Shown here: piece after piece, positions 27,003 through 35,953 of the stretch
Layout of the letters: every line of letters starts with the position of its first letter
Position numbering within the stretch: position 1 is the first letter of the stretch
Source: Campylobacter concisus
GTDB taxonomy: Bacteria > Campylobacterota > Campylobacteria > Campylobacterales > Campylobacteraceae
Assembly: GCF_003048905.1 (NCBI RefSeq)
Contig: NZ_PIRO01000001.1
Location: 124,001 to 188,000 of the forward strand
Direction of reading: 5' to 3'
DNA length: 64,000 bases
Notes under the pieces: model-generated
Told to the model about the DNA's origin: nothing
What the model saw: the letters and a program-made list of their open reading frames with translations, nothing else
Database searches by the model: none
Translations under genes and position numbers: made by a program

Positions 27003-28303
27003 TGAGTAAAAAACTCTTTATCCAAACTTTAGGCTGTGCTATGAATGTTCGTGACAGCGAGCATATCATAGCTGAGCTCTCACAAAAAGAAGACTACTCC
27101 TTAACACAAAATATAGAAGAAGCTGATTTAATCCTTATAAATACTTGCTCGGTTCGTGAAAAGCCAGTTCATAAGCTCTTTAGCGAAGTCGGAGCCTTTG
27201 AAAAAGCCAAAAAAAGAGGTGCTAAAATAGGCGTTTGTGGCTGTACTGCAAGCCATTTGGGTAGTGAAATTTTTAAGCGCGCACCTTATGTTGATTTTGT
27301 CCTTGGCGCAAGAAATGTTAGTAAGATCACAAAGGCAGTAAATACGCCTAAATTTATCTCAACCGACATCAACCACGACGAGAGCGAATACGCATTTGGC
27401 GAGTTTAGAGGCTCACCATATAAAAGTCATATCAACATCTCGATCGGATGTGATAAAAAATGCACCTACTGCATCGTCCCACACACCAGAGGCGATGAAA
27501 TTTCTATCCCTTCAAGCCTCATTTTAAAAGAGGTAGAAAAGGCTGCAAACAGCGGCGCAAAAGAGATATTTTTACTAGGGCAAAATGTCAATAACTACGG
27601 TAAAAGATTTTCAGGCATACAAGAAAATATCGATTTTAGCGACCTGCTAGTAAAGATAAGCGAGATAGATGGCGTTGAGAGGATAAGATTTACAAGCCCG
27701 CACCCACTTCACATGGATGATAAATTTCTTGAAATTTTCACTAATAATCCAAAAATTTGCAAGTCTATGCACATGCCACTTCAAAGCGGAAACACCAAAG
27801 TTTTACGCGAAATGAAGCGTGGATACACAAAAGAGTGGTTTTTAGACCGCGCGCTAAGACTTAGAAAGATGTGCCCGGACGTGAGCATCTCAACTGATAT
27901 CATCGTCGCATTTCCGGGCGAAAGTGATAGCGAGTTCGAAGACACGATGGACGTGCTTGAACAAGTTAGATTTGAGCAAATTTTTAGTTTTAAGTATTCG
28001 CCTCGCCCTCTTACAAAGGCAGCTACTTTTACGAATCAAATAGATGACAAAACTGCTTCAGAAAGGCTCACGCGCCTGCAAAATCGCCACAGCGAAATTT
28101 TAGACGAGATCGTGGCGGCGCAAAAAGATAAAATTTTTGATGTATATTTTGAAGAACTAAGGGCAAACGGCGGCGTTGCTGGGCGAAGTTTTAACAACTT
28201 TTTGGTTCAAGTTGATGGCAGCGAAGAGCTTCTTGGCACTACGCAAAAAGTAAAGATCACAAACCCAAAACGAATGGTTTTGTATGGCGAGCTGCAAATT
28301 TAA
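27002..28303 (+). CDS. miaB: tRNA-2-methylthio-N6-dimethylallyladenosine synthase
   Basis: Radical-SAM methylthiotransferase adding the ms2 group to i6A37 of tRNA. The 433 residues hold the N-terminal cluster cysteines (TLGCAMN, NTCSVRE, CGCTAS), the radical-SAM [15 protein letters not shown] near residue 145, and a C-terminal TRAM domain (about 370-433). AMNVRDSEH and QNVNNYG are MiaB-type. The ATG overlaps the preceding stop and the 3' end overlaps the acyltransferase gene by 20 bases. Confidence 0.96.
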   Translation: MSKKLFIQTLGCAMNVRDSEHIIAELSQKEDYSLTQNIEEADLILINTCSVREKPVHKLFSEVGAFEKAKKRGAKIGVCGCTASHLGSEIFKRAPYVDFVLGARNVSKITKAVNTPKFISTDINHDESEYAFGEFRGSPYKSHINISIGCDKKCTYCIVPHTRGDEISIPSSLILKEVEKAANSGAKEIFLLGQNVNNYGKRFSGIQENIDFSDLLVKISEIDGVERIRFTSPHPLHMDDKFLEIFTNNPKICKSMHMPLQSGNTKVLREMKRGYTKEWFLDRALRLRKMCPDVSISTDIIVAFPGESDSEFEDTMDVLEQVRFEQIFSFKYSPRPLTKAATFTNQIDDKTASERLTRLQNRHSEILDEIVAAQKDKIFDVYFEELRANGGVAGRSFNNFLVQVDGSEELLGTTQKVKITNPKRMVLYGELQI

Positions 28304-29063
28304 AAGCACCCTTGAAAAGGTCGCCCTAAACATGGGCGTCTTTTTCATCTATATTTTGATGTGGCTCATTTTTTTAACCTGCAAAAAGAGCTACACTTCA
28401 AATTTCTTACCACAAAATGGTTGCGTCGTCGTCTTTTGGCACGGGCGCCTTAGCTTTATGAGCTTTGCTTATAGGCAGTGGTGGAGCAGGCAAAATAGAA
28501 AACAAGGTAAAGTGATAATCAGTGACCACAAAGATGGCGAGCTCATCACTAGAATAATCAAATTTTTTGACATCGGCACCATTAGGGGTAGCAGCTCAAA
28601 AGGCGGCGCAAGGGCGCTTATAGAAGCCTTAAGAGAAATAAAGCAAGGCCACGACGTCATCATCACGCCAGATGGCCCACGTGGACCAAGACACAGCGTA
28701 GCAGACGGAGCAGTAGTGATCGCACAAAAGTCATCTTGTGAAATTTATGCTCTAAATTTTGAAGCAAGCTCGTTTTGGGAGTTTAAAAGCTGGGATAAGA
28801 TGATACTTCCAAAGCCATTTTCAACTATAAATTTTAGCCTCTCGGCCCCCTTTAGTGTGGCAAATTTGGAGCAAAAAGATGCAAAAGAGAAGATACAAAA
28901 TGAGCTTTGGCAAGCCTCACAAAATGATGGCGGAAAGAGCATTTTACAAAACGAAGATGACTTTAGAACAAATTTAAAAATTTGGTGGAAAAAATATGCG
29001 CATAAAAATCCACAAATAAGCGATGAGATAAAAGAAATTTTGGACGAAATTTATGAAAAATAA
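28284..29063 (+). CDS. Lysophospholipid acyltransferase-like protein (DUF374)
   Basis: 259 residues with an N-terminal membrane segment (about 12-32) and DUF374 acyltransferase motifs: FWHGRLSFM near residue 52, [12 protein letters not shown] near 76 and [18 protein letters not shown] near 130. The family belongs to the PlsC/HtrB-like fold, anchors to the inner membrane and probably moves acyl chains onto a lipid. The substrate is unknown. It sits between miaB and a TPR-like membrane protein with overlaps on both sides, as in other campylobacters. Confidence 0.85.
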   Translation: MASCKFKSTLEKVALNMGVFFIYILMWLIFLTCKKSYTSNFLPQNGCVVVFWHGRLSFMSFAYRQWWSRQNRKQGKVIISDHKDGELITRIIKFFDIGTIRGSSSKGGARALIEALREIKQGHDVIITPDGPRGPRHSVADGAVVIAQKSSCEIYALNFEASSFWEFKSWDKMILPKPFSTINFSLSAPFSVANLEQKDAKEKIQNELWQASQNDGGKSILQNEDDFRTNLKIWWKKYAHKNPQISDEIKEILDEIYEK

Positions 29064-29499
29064 GCTATCTATCTTTATAGCCATCTTTCTAATTATTTTA
29101 TTTGGGCTATTTTTTTATAGCGACAACTCCTATAAACTCGCCCTTGAAGCAAAATTTTTATACGAAAACAAAGAATATGAAAAAGCCTTGAATTTAAGCC
29201 AAAAAGCACTTGATATAGATATTTATAACAAAATGGCAAATACTGTGCTAAATCAAAGCAAAGCTGCTATCAAATTTAGTTTATACATAAAAAATGGCAA
29301 AGAGTATCTTGAGCGTATCAAAAAAATGAGCCAAAGTAGCGTCAGCAAGGCTGATAGTGAGCGCATTAAAATGATGTGTGATGTGATGATAGAGGATTTT
29401 GACGACCTTAAAAACTCGGCCCTACTTGATAATGAGCTAAAAAATGAAGCTTTAAATACAAAAGAGATTTTCATTAAGCTTAAAAACGAGCTGTTTTAA
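29053..29499 (+). CDS. Membrane-anchored TPR-like protein
   Basis: 148 residues. One N-terminal transmembrane helix (about 5-22) is followed by a TPR-like helix pair (AKFLYENKEYEKALNLSQKALDI, about 32-56). The rest is a helical, charged region ending in a coiled coil. No catalytic motif is visible. It overlaps the DUF374 gene by 11 bases. Homologues occur downstream of miaB in campylobacters. The likely role is a periplasm-facing scaffold, by inference from topology only. Confidence 0.65.
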   Translation: MKNKLSIFIAIFLIILFGLFFYSDNSYKLALEAKFLYENKEYEKALNLSQKALDIDIYNKMANTVLNQSKAAIKFSLYIKNGKEYLERIKKMSQSSVSKADSERIKMMCDVMIEDFDDLKNSALLDNELKNEALNTKEIFIKLKNELF

Positions 29500-29504
29500 A
29501 CTTA

Positions 29505-29527
29505 TTTAATCCCTTTTTAGCTACCAT
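29505..29527 (+). promoter_or_regulatory. Putative promoter of the PilM/N/O-like operon
   Basis: TTTAATCC (29505-29512), a short T-run, then TACCAT (29522-29527), 33 bases before the ATG at 29560. Confidence 0.45.
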
Positions 29528-29559
29528 AACAAAAATTATGCACTAAATTTAGGAGATTT

Positions 29560-30564
29560 ATGTCTTTTAGCGTTAAAAAGCTTTTTTCTAACCTTTTTTT
29601 AAGCGTCATGTTGGAGGGCAATGAGTGCATATTCTTCGGTCAGGTCTTTAGAAATGGCAAACTTTTAAAAACTATAAACACTAAATTTACAGATATAAAT
29701 ATCGATAATATCGATGAAAAAATCATAAAATATATAGAAGAGCAAGAAAAAACATATTTTGGTGTATATGTTTCAGTTTTTTTTAACGACGACTCGCAAG
29801 GCGCGCTTCCTAGTGTTAGCTTCGATGAATATAAAAAATTTAATATAAATACTAAAAATCTTACAAGCCTTATCATGCAGGATAGCTGGAGTATTTATGC
29901 AAATTTAAATGCTATAAAAAAATATAAAAATTTATTTGGACAAGATAGTGTAGATCTCATCTACTCACCTATTGCCCTACTCTTTCACGAGCTTTTAAAA
30001 CGCGGAATTTCTCCAAAAACTACACTTTATCTTTATATCCATGCACATTCGTTTACGCTTGCGATCTTTAAAGATAAACAAATGAAGTTATCTACTTTTT
30101 TAAATATGTCTGGCATTGAAGAAACCAACCAGGAAGCTGAAAGCCTAAAAGAAGAAGATATAACAGATATTGATAACTTAATAATTAAAGAAGAAAATGA
30201 CGCAACATCGCTTGATGATTTTAAAAGTTTAGATGATTTTTTAAGTGATGATAAGCCAAAAGAATTTGAAGATCTAAACTATGAACTAAATATGCCAGTT
30301 TCTACAAATGTAGAAAAATCGGTTGCTATTTTTGGGTATGACATGAAGATGTTTGATTACATCGTAAAGGCTGTAAAAGAATTTTACGAAAATCCTCTCT
30401 ACGGCAGCGATTTTATTGAACAAATAATTGTTTTTGAAAACACAAAAACAAGTGCAACCTTTTTACAATATCTGCAATCTGAGCTTTTAGTGGAGACTTC
30501 AGTGTATCCAGTGAATACAAATCATATTATGAATGAAATCATGCAAGAAGAGATAATATTATGA
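29560..30564 (+). CDS. PilM/GspL-like actin-fold protein (pilus/transformation apparatus)
   Basis: 334 residues, no signal peptide or transmembrane helix. Although diverged, the layout is like the cytoplasmic actin-like domain of PilM or GspL. It has an N-terminal strand set (NECIFFGQVFRNGKLLKTINTKF), a central LYIHAHSFTLAIFKDKQMKLS that resembles the phosphate-2 type hairpin, and an acidic insertion (about 190-245). It is followed, with a 4-base overlap, by PilN-like and PilO-like genes. Campylobacters have such Cts components for DNA uptake. I cannot map this gene to a particular cts symbol. Confidence 0.6.
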   Translation: MSFSVKKLFSNLFLSVMLEGNECIFFGQVFRNGKLLKTINTKFTDINIDNIDEKIIKYIEEQEKTYFGVYVSVFFNDDSQGALPSVSFDEYKKFNINTKNLTSLIMQDSWSIYANLNAIKKYKNLFGQDSVDLIYSPIALLFHELLKRGISPKTTLYLYIHAHSFTLAIFKDKQMKLSTFLNMSGIEETNQEAESLKEEDITDIDNLIIKEENDATSLDDFKSLDDFLSDDKPKEFEDLNYELNMPVSTNVEKSVAIFGYDMKMFDYIVKAVKEFYENPLYGSDFIEQIIVFENTKTSATFLQYLQSELLVETSVYPVNTNHIMNEIMQEEIIL

Positions 30565-31082
30565 GATTTAGCTTTATTGCTCCGGAACCAAGACCACTTA
30601 TATCTATCTTTAGCAAAATTTGGCTAAGCCTTATAAGCTTTGTGTTTGTAGCTCTTTTGGCAATAAATTTCTTTATACTTTACAAAAACTATTCAATTGA
30701 AAAAAATATAAATTTTTTATCAAATGAGCAAAAAGAGCTTAGTCAAAAAATAGTCACAACAGATGAAATTTCAGCTAAGCTTGCCATACAAATAGAATCT
30801 GCAAATGATATTTTTACATCAAATTCTATTCTCAAGCAAAGCTTGCACAATCTTTTTGACCTAGTGCCTGACAGCATAACACTTGAAGAGGTTTTTATGG
30901 ATAAAAACTCACTTATCATTCGTGGTATAACGCCAACAAAAGATGTATTTAATCAGCTTCTAGCTTCACCTTTAAGATCTATTTTTACGACTTCAAATAC
31001 TAGCTTTTATCAAAGTAAAAACGGCTGGTACGGCTTTATAAGCACAAACAAAATTGATAATTCTGAGGGATATAATGAGTAA
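30561..31082 (+). CDS. PilN-like bitopic inner-membrane protein
   Basis: 173 residues: a short cytoplasmic N-terminus (MRFSFIAPEPRPL), one transmembrane helix (about 18-42), a periplasmic coiled coil (about 45-75) and a small alpha/beta C-terminal domain (SITLEEVFMDKNSLIIRGITPTKDVF). This matches PilN of type IV pilus and type II secretion platforms. It overlaps both neighbours, so the three genes form one translational unit. CtsX of the C. jejuni transformation system is a possible counterpart, uncertain. Confidence 0.65.
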   Translation: MRFSFIAPEPRPLISIFSKIWLSLISFVFVALLAINFFILYKNYSIEKNINFLSNEQKELSQKIVTTDEISAKLAIQIESANDIFTSNSILKQSLHNLFDLVPDSITLEEVFMDKNSLIIRGITPTKDVFNQLLASPLRSIFTTSNTSFYQSKNGWYGFISTNKIDNSEGYNE

Positions 31083-31611
31083 AAAAGATACGAGCTTAGA
31101 AAAAATAGATCCCGTCAAGCTTTTACTTTTTATATTTGCTTTTATTATAGTTTGCTTCATTATGATATTTGGCTTTATCGTGCCAAACATAAAAGAATTT
31201 AAAAGCCTAACTAGACAAAATTATTCACAGACCTCATCTTATACAAAAGTAAAAAATGAATTTGAAGCCAAATTTAAAAACCTTGAAGCAACTAAACAAA
31301 AAGATGGAGCTATCATTTCAGCTTTTGAGGCTAAATTTGATAAAGATAAATTTATAGAATTTGCCTCTAAATTTTTCAGTGAAGTAAGCCTTAGTAAAAT
31401 AGAAGAAAGTGATAATAACGCTAGTGAAAAATTTTTTAGATTTCGTCTAAATGTAACTAGCTCTCTAAGGACGCCACAAAAATTTTATGACTTTTTAGAT
31501 GCGCTTAGCAGCTATGACAGTATCGTAAAGACCGAATTTCCTATCGTCATGAAAGGCGAAAAGGATAAAATCCATACTACTTTTAATATAAAAGTTTTTG
31601 GGTTGAAGTGA
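31075..31611 (+). CDS. PilO-like bitopic inner-membrane protein
   Basis: 178 residues from the ATG at 31075, which has GAGGG 5 bases upstream. The longer in-frame start at 31054 lies inside the previous gene without a site. One transmembrane helix (about 15-37), a coiled coil (about 45-80) and a C-terminal ferredoxin-like domain (KFFRFRLNVTSSLRTPQKFYDFLDAL) are as expected for PilO. It is the last gene of the set; the DNA after it is degraded coding sequence. Confidence 0.65.
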   Translation: MSKKDTSLEKIDPVKLLLFIFAFIIVCFIMIFGFIVPNIKEFKSLTRQNYSQTSSYTKVKNEFEAKFKNLEATKQKDGAIISAFEAKFDKDKFIEFASKFFSEVSLSKIEESDNNASEKFFRFRLNVTSSLRTPQKFYDFLDALSSYDSIVKTEFPIVMKGEKDKIHTTFNIKVFGLK

Positions 31612-31703
31612 AATTTTAGATTTTATTTAAAAAAGCTACAGATATATAACAGTTCTCTCAAGTTCTTAGTTATAGAAATTATATTTTTATAGATATAAAT
31701 TTA

Positions 31704-32271
31704 GGTATTTCATCGGTATTGATATAAGCTCAACATCTACAAAAGTAGCGATACTAGATAATCAAGATAATTTTTGCAATCTATTTTGTTATCAAGTAGT
31801 TTTAGTGCCATAAAAATAGTACGCGATATAAAAGAAATTTTAGAACAAAAAGGCTATCAGTATGCCTCGATCGCAGCTACTGGGTATGGAAGAGCAAGTG
31901 TAGAAACGGATATAATAGCTTTTGAAAGCTGTACAGGAACTAAAAATTTAAAAAATAATATAAGCGCACAAGGCAACCTTGAAGAAAATATCGCCAAACG
32001 TTACTTAAAGACACCCCATCTTCTGTAATGTACAAAAACGACGCAATATCTGATGCTATTAAAAATTTGTAGATGAATATAAAGCAGATGGTGCAACAGA
32101 TATCGTTTTAAGTGGCTATCACAATTATACAATAGAAACAAACAAGATAAAAGAAGCTAGCAAAGAAGCTGGTGCAAGCTATATGAGCATTGAGGACTGA
32201 CTACCCCAAAAAAACAAGATGTTGTCCGGATTTGCACACATTTGAAGGCATTTTTAGAATTTCTCGAATAA
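31704..32271 (+). pseudogene. Remnant of a 2-hydroxyacyl-CoA dehydratase activase/dehydratase gene
   Basis: Fragments in different frames align in order with the HgdC/BcrA-type activase and an HgdB-type partner. First, YFIGIDISSTSTKVAILD at 31706 (ATPase phosphate-1 motif). Then, in another frame from 31774, ASIAATGYGRASV (phosphate/helix motif). Then ADGATDIVLSGYHNYTIET at about 32083. Finally QDVVRICTHLKAFLEFLE ends at the stop 32269-32271 in yet another frame. At least three frameshifts and large deletions are needed, since an intact pair would be several times longer. The surviving 84-residue open frame (31774-32028) is not a gene by itself. Confidence 0.8.
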
Positions 32272-32348
32272 AACATCAAATTTTAAAAGACTCAAGAAGA
32301 GCCTTTGTTGATTTATTACGAATTTTTAGAACAGTATTTTAACTACTA

Positions 32349-32972
32349 TTACTTTCTATCCACACATTTGCCAAGTTGGCAGGCTCTTTTGTAAAGTGCG
32401 TCTGCCTTTACTTCATCTCCGCTTAGCTTTGCAAGCAAAAAGCATGACTGAGCATACTCAAGCTCGCAGCTCTTTGCCAAAAGCCTTAGCACTCTAGCCT
32501 CAGCCTTAGTTCTATCTATCTTATGAGTCTTTAAATTTTCGCTTTCGATGTAGGATTTTAGCCCCATAGCCTCATTATAGCAGCCAACGCCATCGCCACT
32601 ATCACAAGCTAGTTTATAAAGTTTTAGAGCTTTTTCCATATCTTTTTGCTCATCAACAAGCCCTTGCTCATAAATTTGACCTAAATTTGAACAAGCCGTC
32701 GCAAGCCCAGCATTGCAAGCTTTTTCGTAGTAGCCTTTTGCCTTTACAAAGTCTTTTTCATTGCTAAAATTTACAGCTAAATTGTTGCAGTCGATGCTAT
32801 TTCCACCCTCGCAGTTTTGCACCATCTTCTCTTTTTCAAGCTCAAGACGCTCTGCCCTCGCCTCTTCATCACTTTGCCAAAAGCCAAAGCTTACCATCTT
32901 TTGCCACGACCAGCAACCACTAAGCATAAAGCCCATAGCCAAAATAAGACCGAAATTTAAGACCTTTTTCAC
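32349..32972 (-). CDS. Sel1-repeat lipoprotein
   Basis: 207 residues from a GTG start at 32972, whose codon lies directly after the previous gene's TAA. A lipoprotein signal ends in LSGC near residue 20. Cysteine-bearing Sel1/Hcp-type repeats follow: NLAVNFSNEKDFVKAKGYYEKACNAG, SNLGQIYEQGL...ALKLYKLACDSGD and the shorter C-terminal units. Such proteins are periplasmic or surface-exposed scaffolds (the Helicobacter Hcp type). The exact role is unknown. It forms a tandem pair with the next gene upstream. Confidence 0.85.
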   Translation of the reverse strand: MKKVLNFGLILAMGFMLSGCWSWQKMVSFGFWQSDEEARAERLELEKEKMVQNCEGGNSIDCNNLAVNFSNEKDFVKAKGYYEKACNAGLATACSNLGQIYEQGLVDEQKDMEKALKLYKLACDSGDGVGCYNEAMGLKSYIESENLKTHKIDRTKAEARVLRLLAKSCELEYAQSCFLLAKLSGDEVKADALYKRACQLGKCVDRK

Positions 32973-33626
32973 TTACATTCCTAGCTTTGTGCCTAGTCTT
33001 TTCATCTGCGGGCATGCCTTACTTAGCCCACGAAAGCAAGCAACTTTATAAATTCCATAAGCCCTTTTTTCGTCTTTATTGACACCAAGACCAAGCTCAT
33101 ACATCGCTCCGATATTGGCACAACTTGGCAAATCGCCAGCATTGCATGCATTTGTATAAGCTTGCATTGCTAAGTAGTAATCTCGCTTAACGATTTCGCC
33201 CTTTCTATAAGCATTGCCTAAATGATAGCAAGCTTGCATGCCTCCGCCATTGCAGCTTTCTTTATAAATTGAAATTGCCTTTTTTGGATTTTTTTTGACT
33301 CCAAGTCCAAGCTCATAAAGAGTGCCCAAATTTGCACAACCGACTTGCACCTTAGCATCGCAAGCTTTTTTATAATTTGTTAAAGCATTTTCATATTCTT
33401 TTAAAAGCTCGTAATTTACACCCAAATCGTTGCAAGCTTCCGCATCGCCTTCTTGGCATTTTGGTATTAAAATTTCGATCGCATTTCTTGAAATTTGCTC
33501 TTTATTTTGCACTATTTTTTCATCCTTTGGTTGCTGCCACGAATCATCTTGTTTTTGTCCTACACCAATCACGTTTAAGCAGCCAGTGAAAAATAAAGCC
33601 GATAAAAGCAATAAATATTTTTTCAT
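32973..33626 (-). CDS. Sel1-repeat lipoprotein (Hcp-like)
   Basis: 217 residues. I use the ATG at 33626-33624, with AAGGAAAAG upstream; the longer reading overlaps the oxidoreductase gene. A lipobox FTGC near residue 16 ends a short signal peptide. Four to five cysteine-containing Sel1 units follow, for example YYLAMQAYTNACNAGDLPSCAN, with GLGVNKDEKRAYGIYKVAC at the C-terminus. The paired cysteines per repeat imply disulfide-braced helices in the periplasm. It is likely co-transcribed with the downstream Sel1 gene. Confidence 0.88.
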   Translation of the reverse strand: MKKYLLLLSALFFTGCLNVIGVGQKQDDSWQQPKDEKIVQNKEQISRNAIEILIPKCQEGDAEACNDLGVNYELLKEYENALTNYKKACDAKVQVGCANLGTLYELGLGVKKNPKKAISIYKESCNGGGMQACYHLGNAYRKGEIVKRDYYLAMQAYTNACNAGDLPSCANIGAMYELGLGVNKDEKRAYGIYKVACFRGLSKACPQMKRLGTKLGM

Positions 33627-33636
33627 TCTTTTCCTT

Positions 33637-34977
33637 TTAAAATTGTCCAAATAAGTCATTTAGTGCTTCACTGATACTTGGATGAGTGAAAATTTGATTT
33701 TTAAAGAAATTTGCGTTTGCTTTTAAATTCATAGCAATTGCGATTTCATTTATCAGCTCATTTGCATAGATGCAGTGAAAGCTAGCACCTAAAATTTCGC
33801 CACTTTGTGCATCAACAATAGCTTTTAGCATACCTATATCGTGATTTAGTACTTTTGCGCCTGGTACTGTTGCCATACTAAGCTTTAGCTCTTTAAAATT
33901 TAGCCCAAGCTTGCTAGCTTCTTTTGCATTTACTCCAACTCTTGCTAGTGGAGTATCGGTAAACAGCACATTTGCATGAATGCTTCTATTTTTAGTATTT
34001 CTCTTTTTATCACCAAAAATTTGTGAATAAACTATCCTAAAATCATCTAAGCTCGTATAAGTAAAAAGCTCTCCGCCGCGCACGTCGCCTACCGCATAGA
34101 TATTTGGCACATTTGTTTGAAGGTTTTCATTTGTCTTTATAAAGCCTTTTTCATTTAGCTCAACTCCAGCAGCTTTTAAATTTAAATCATCTACATTTGC
34201 TACTCTGCCAAGTGCGATCAAAAATGCATCAGCTCTAAGGCATCTTTGCTCGCCATTTTGCTTGAAATTTAATATATTTTCTTTAATGCACTCTATCTCG
34301 CAACCCTCTAAAATTTCAACGCCTTGGACTCTAAGAGCCTCTTTTACGCTATTAGCTATATCATCATCTTCGTTTTTAAGTAGTTTTGAACGTCCTACAA
34401 TAGTCACTTTTGAGCCAAAATTTGCAAACATTGATGCAAACTCTATACCGATAAAACCACTACCGATAATGACAAAATGCTTTGGTAAATTTTTTAGATC
34501 AAGCAGCGTTTGGCTTGAAAATACATTTGAGTTTACAACCTCAAAAGGAGCATCTGCCTCTTTTGAGCCGCTATTTATGATGATAAAGTCGCCCTCTATT
34601 ATCTTTTTCTCGCCGCTTGGCGTTGTTACAAGTACGCTATTTTCACTAGCAAATGAGCCAACGCCATCGATCACATCGATATTTTCTTTATCATTTAGCA
34701 TCGCATAGTTTTTAGCGTTCAAAGCTGAAATTAGTTTATTTTTATTTTCCACACTAAGCGTGTAATATTCGCTTTCAACGCTATTATTTACAAATTTTGC
34801 CTCTTTAGCGGCTGTTATTAGACGTTTGGTTGGTATGCAGCCAACATTTATGCAAGTGCCTCCATACATCTTTGGCGATCTCTCTACAAGAGCCACTTTT
34901 TTGCCAAGTGCGGCAGCTTTAACCGCTAGCGTTTTGCCAGCTTTTCCAAAACCAATAATTACAATATCATATTTCAT
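33637..34977 (-). CDS. RclA-like FAD/NAD-linked disulfide oxidoreductase
   Basis: 446 residues of the pyridine-nucleotide disulfide oxidoreductase family. FAD motif: DIVIIGFGKAGKTLAV (residue 3). Redox cysteines: GGTCINVGCIPTK near 40. NAD motif: IGSGFIGIEFASMFANFGSKV near 167. FAD tail: YAVGDVRGGELFTYTSLDDFR near 290. The C-terminal FTHPSISEALNDLFG carries the His-Glu pair. The GFGKAGKTLAV start and the FTHPS.SE.LNDLF end recall E. coli RclA, a reactive-chlorine/hypothiocyanite-linked reductase, more than lipoamide dehydrogenase. That specificity is my inference from remembered sequence. It is 2 bases downstream of a small unknown gene. Confidence 0.82.
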   Translation of the reverse strand: MKYDIVIIGFGKAGKTLAVKAAALGKKVALVERSPKMYGGTCINVGCIPTKRLITAAKEAKFVNNSVESEYYTLSVENKNKLISALNAKNYAMLNDKENIDVIDGVGSFASENSVLVTTPSGEKKIIEGDFIIINSGSKEADAPFEVVNSNVFSSQTLLDLKNLPKHFVIIGSGFIGIEFASMFANFGSKVTIVGRSKLLKNEDDDIANSVKEALRVQGVEILEGCEIECIKENILNFKQNGEQRCLRADAFLIALGRVANVDDLNLKAAGVELNEKGFIKTNENLQTNVPNIYAVGDVRGGELFTYTSLDDFRIVYSQIFGDKKRNTKNRSIHANVLFTDTPLARVGVNAKEASKLGLNFKELKLSMATVPGAKVLNHDIGMLKAIVDAQSGEILGASFHCIYANELINEIAIAMNLKANANFFKNQIFTHPSISEALNDLFGQF

Positions 34978-34979
34978 TT

Positions 34980-35300
34980 TCAGTCCCTTATCTTTCCCAT
35001 TAAATAATAAGTTGTTTCATTTATCTTTTTTAGCTCCATTTTATATTTATTAGCCCAGTTCTTTATAATCTCATCAACTCGCTCTTTTATTTCATTAACG
35101 GTAGCTACATTTTTTATCTTTAGTCTATCTTCACTTCCACTCATCGCCACAAAACAAAGATGCGGCTTTAAATGATCGTTTAGTTCAATTATGCTCTTTG
35201 GCAAAAGACCATCAGTATTGTTTAAAATTCTACACATTTGAGCAGTGGTCGTTTCATTGACGTTATAGCCAAGCTGGATTAAAAGTGCATTATGATCCAT
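34980..35300 (-). CDS. Hypothetical protein upstream of the RclA-like reductase
   Basis: 106 residues that I do not recognise. The segment LIQLGYNVNETTTAQMCRILNNTDGL resembles a small helical domain. The C-terminal half is charged and amphipathic (VNEIKERVDEIIKNWANKYKMELKKI). There is no signal peptide or membrane segment, so it is probably cytosolic. The reductase gene starts only 2 bases after its stop, so the two are surely co-transcribed. Confidence 0.7.
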   Translation of the reverse strand: MDHNALLIQLGYNVNETTTAQMCRILNNTDGLLPKSIIELNDHLKPHLCFVAMSGSEDRLKIKNVATVNEIKERVDEIIKNWANKYKMELKKINETTYYLMGKIRD

Positions 35301-35377
35301 ATCGTTCCTTTTGCTTAAAATTTGCGGGCATTATAAGATAAAATTGGATAAAATCGCCTAAATTTTCAAGGACAAAT

Positions 35378-35929
35378 ATGAAAAAATTTATCATTTTTGT
35401 GTTTAGTGTTTTGCTATTTTGGGGATGTTCGTTAGATCAAATTTCACAAAATTTTGGCCTTAGTGAGCCACCACTTGATCCAGAGGTCGAGCAAATAGCA
35501 GATGCCATCTATCTATACAATGAAGGCAACTATCCAAAGGCTTGCAAGAGATTTTACGACTACGCAAAAGATGGCAACGTCCTAGCCATGCAGCAAACTG
35601 GCATTTGTTTTCGTGATGGCAAAGGCTTTAGCAAGGATATCTTAAGAGCACTTTTTTGGTTTGAAACAGCTGGCAGATACGGCAATATAGACGGACTAAG
35701 AAGTGCTGGATATATCTACGAGTACGGCCTTGGGGTCAATAAAAATTTAGAAAAAGCGATATATTTTTACGAAAAAGCCACAAGCCTTGGCTCAAGCGAG
35801 GCCAGCTATGATCTAGGGCTTATCTATCTAGGTAAAAATAACTATAAAAAAGCGAGAATTTATCTTGATGAGGCTTGCTTTAAAGGCAAAGAAGAAGCCT
35901 GCACAAAGCTAAAAGAGATGAAATTTTAG
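35378..35929 (+). CDS. Sel1-repeat lipoprotein
   Basis: 183 residues with a lipoprotein signal (FWGC near residue 17) and about three Sel1 units. These are FYDYAKDGNVLAMQQTGICFRDG, FWFETAGRYGNIDGLRSAGYIYEYG and YFYEKATSLGSSEASYDLGLIYLG, followed by a half-unit with cysteines. It is the third Sel1 lipoprotein within 4 kb and is divergent from the small gene before it. Its stop codon lies in the loop of its own terminator. Confidence 0.87.
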   Translation: MKKFIIFVFSVLLFWGCSLDQISQNFGLSEPPLDPEVEQIADAIYLYNEGNYPKACKRFYDYAKDGNVLAMQQTGICFRDGKGFSKDILRALFWFETAGRYGNIDGLRSAGYIYEYGLGVNKNLEKAIYFYEKATSLGSSEASYDLGLIYLGKNNYKKARIYLDEACFKGKEEACTKLKEMKF

Positions 35930-35944
35930 CTCTCATCTCTTTTT
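35913..35944 (+). terminator. Terminator overlapping the end of the Sel1 gene
   Basis: Stem AAGAGATGA / TCATCTCTT (9 bp), loop 35922-35932 including the gene's TAG, followed by TTTT. It may also serve the converging prfB transcript. Confidence 0.7.
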
Positions 35945-35953
35945 ATAAATTTA

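Noticed and set aside
31774-32028. 84-codon open frame as an independent small gene
   Set aside because: It is one fragment of a frameshifted activase gene; matching fragments continue in other frames on both sides.
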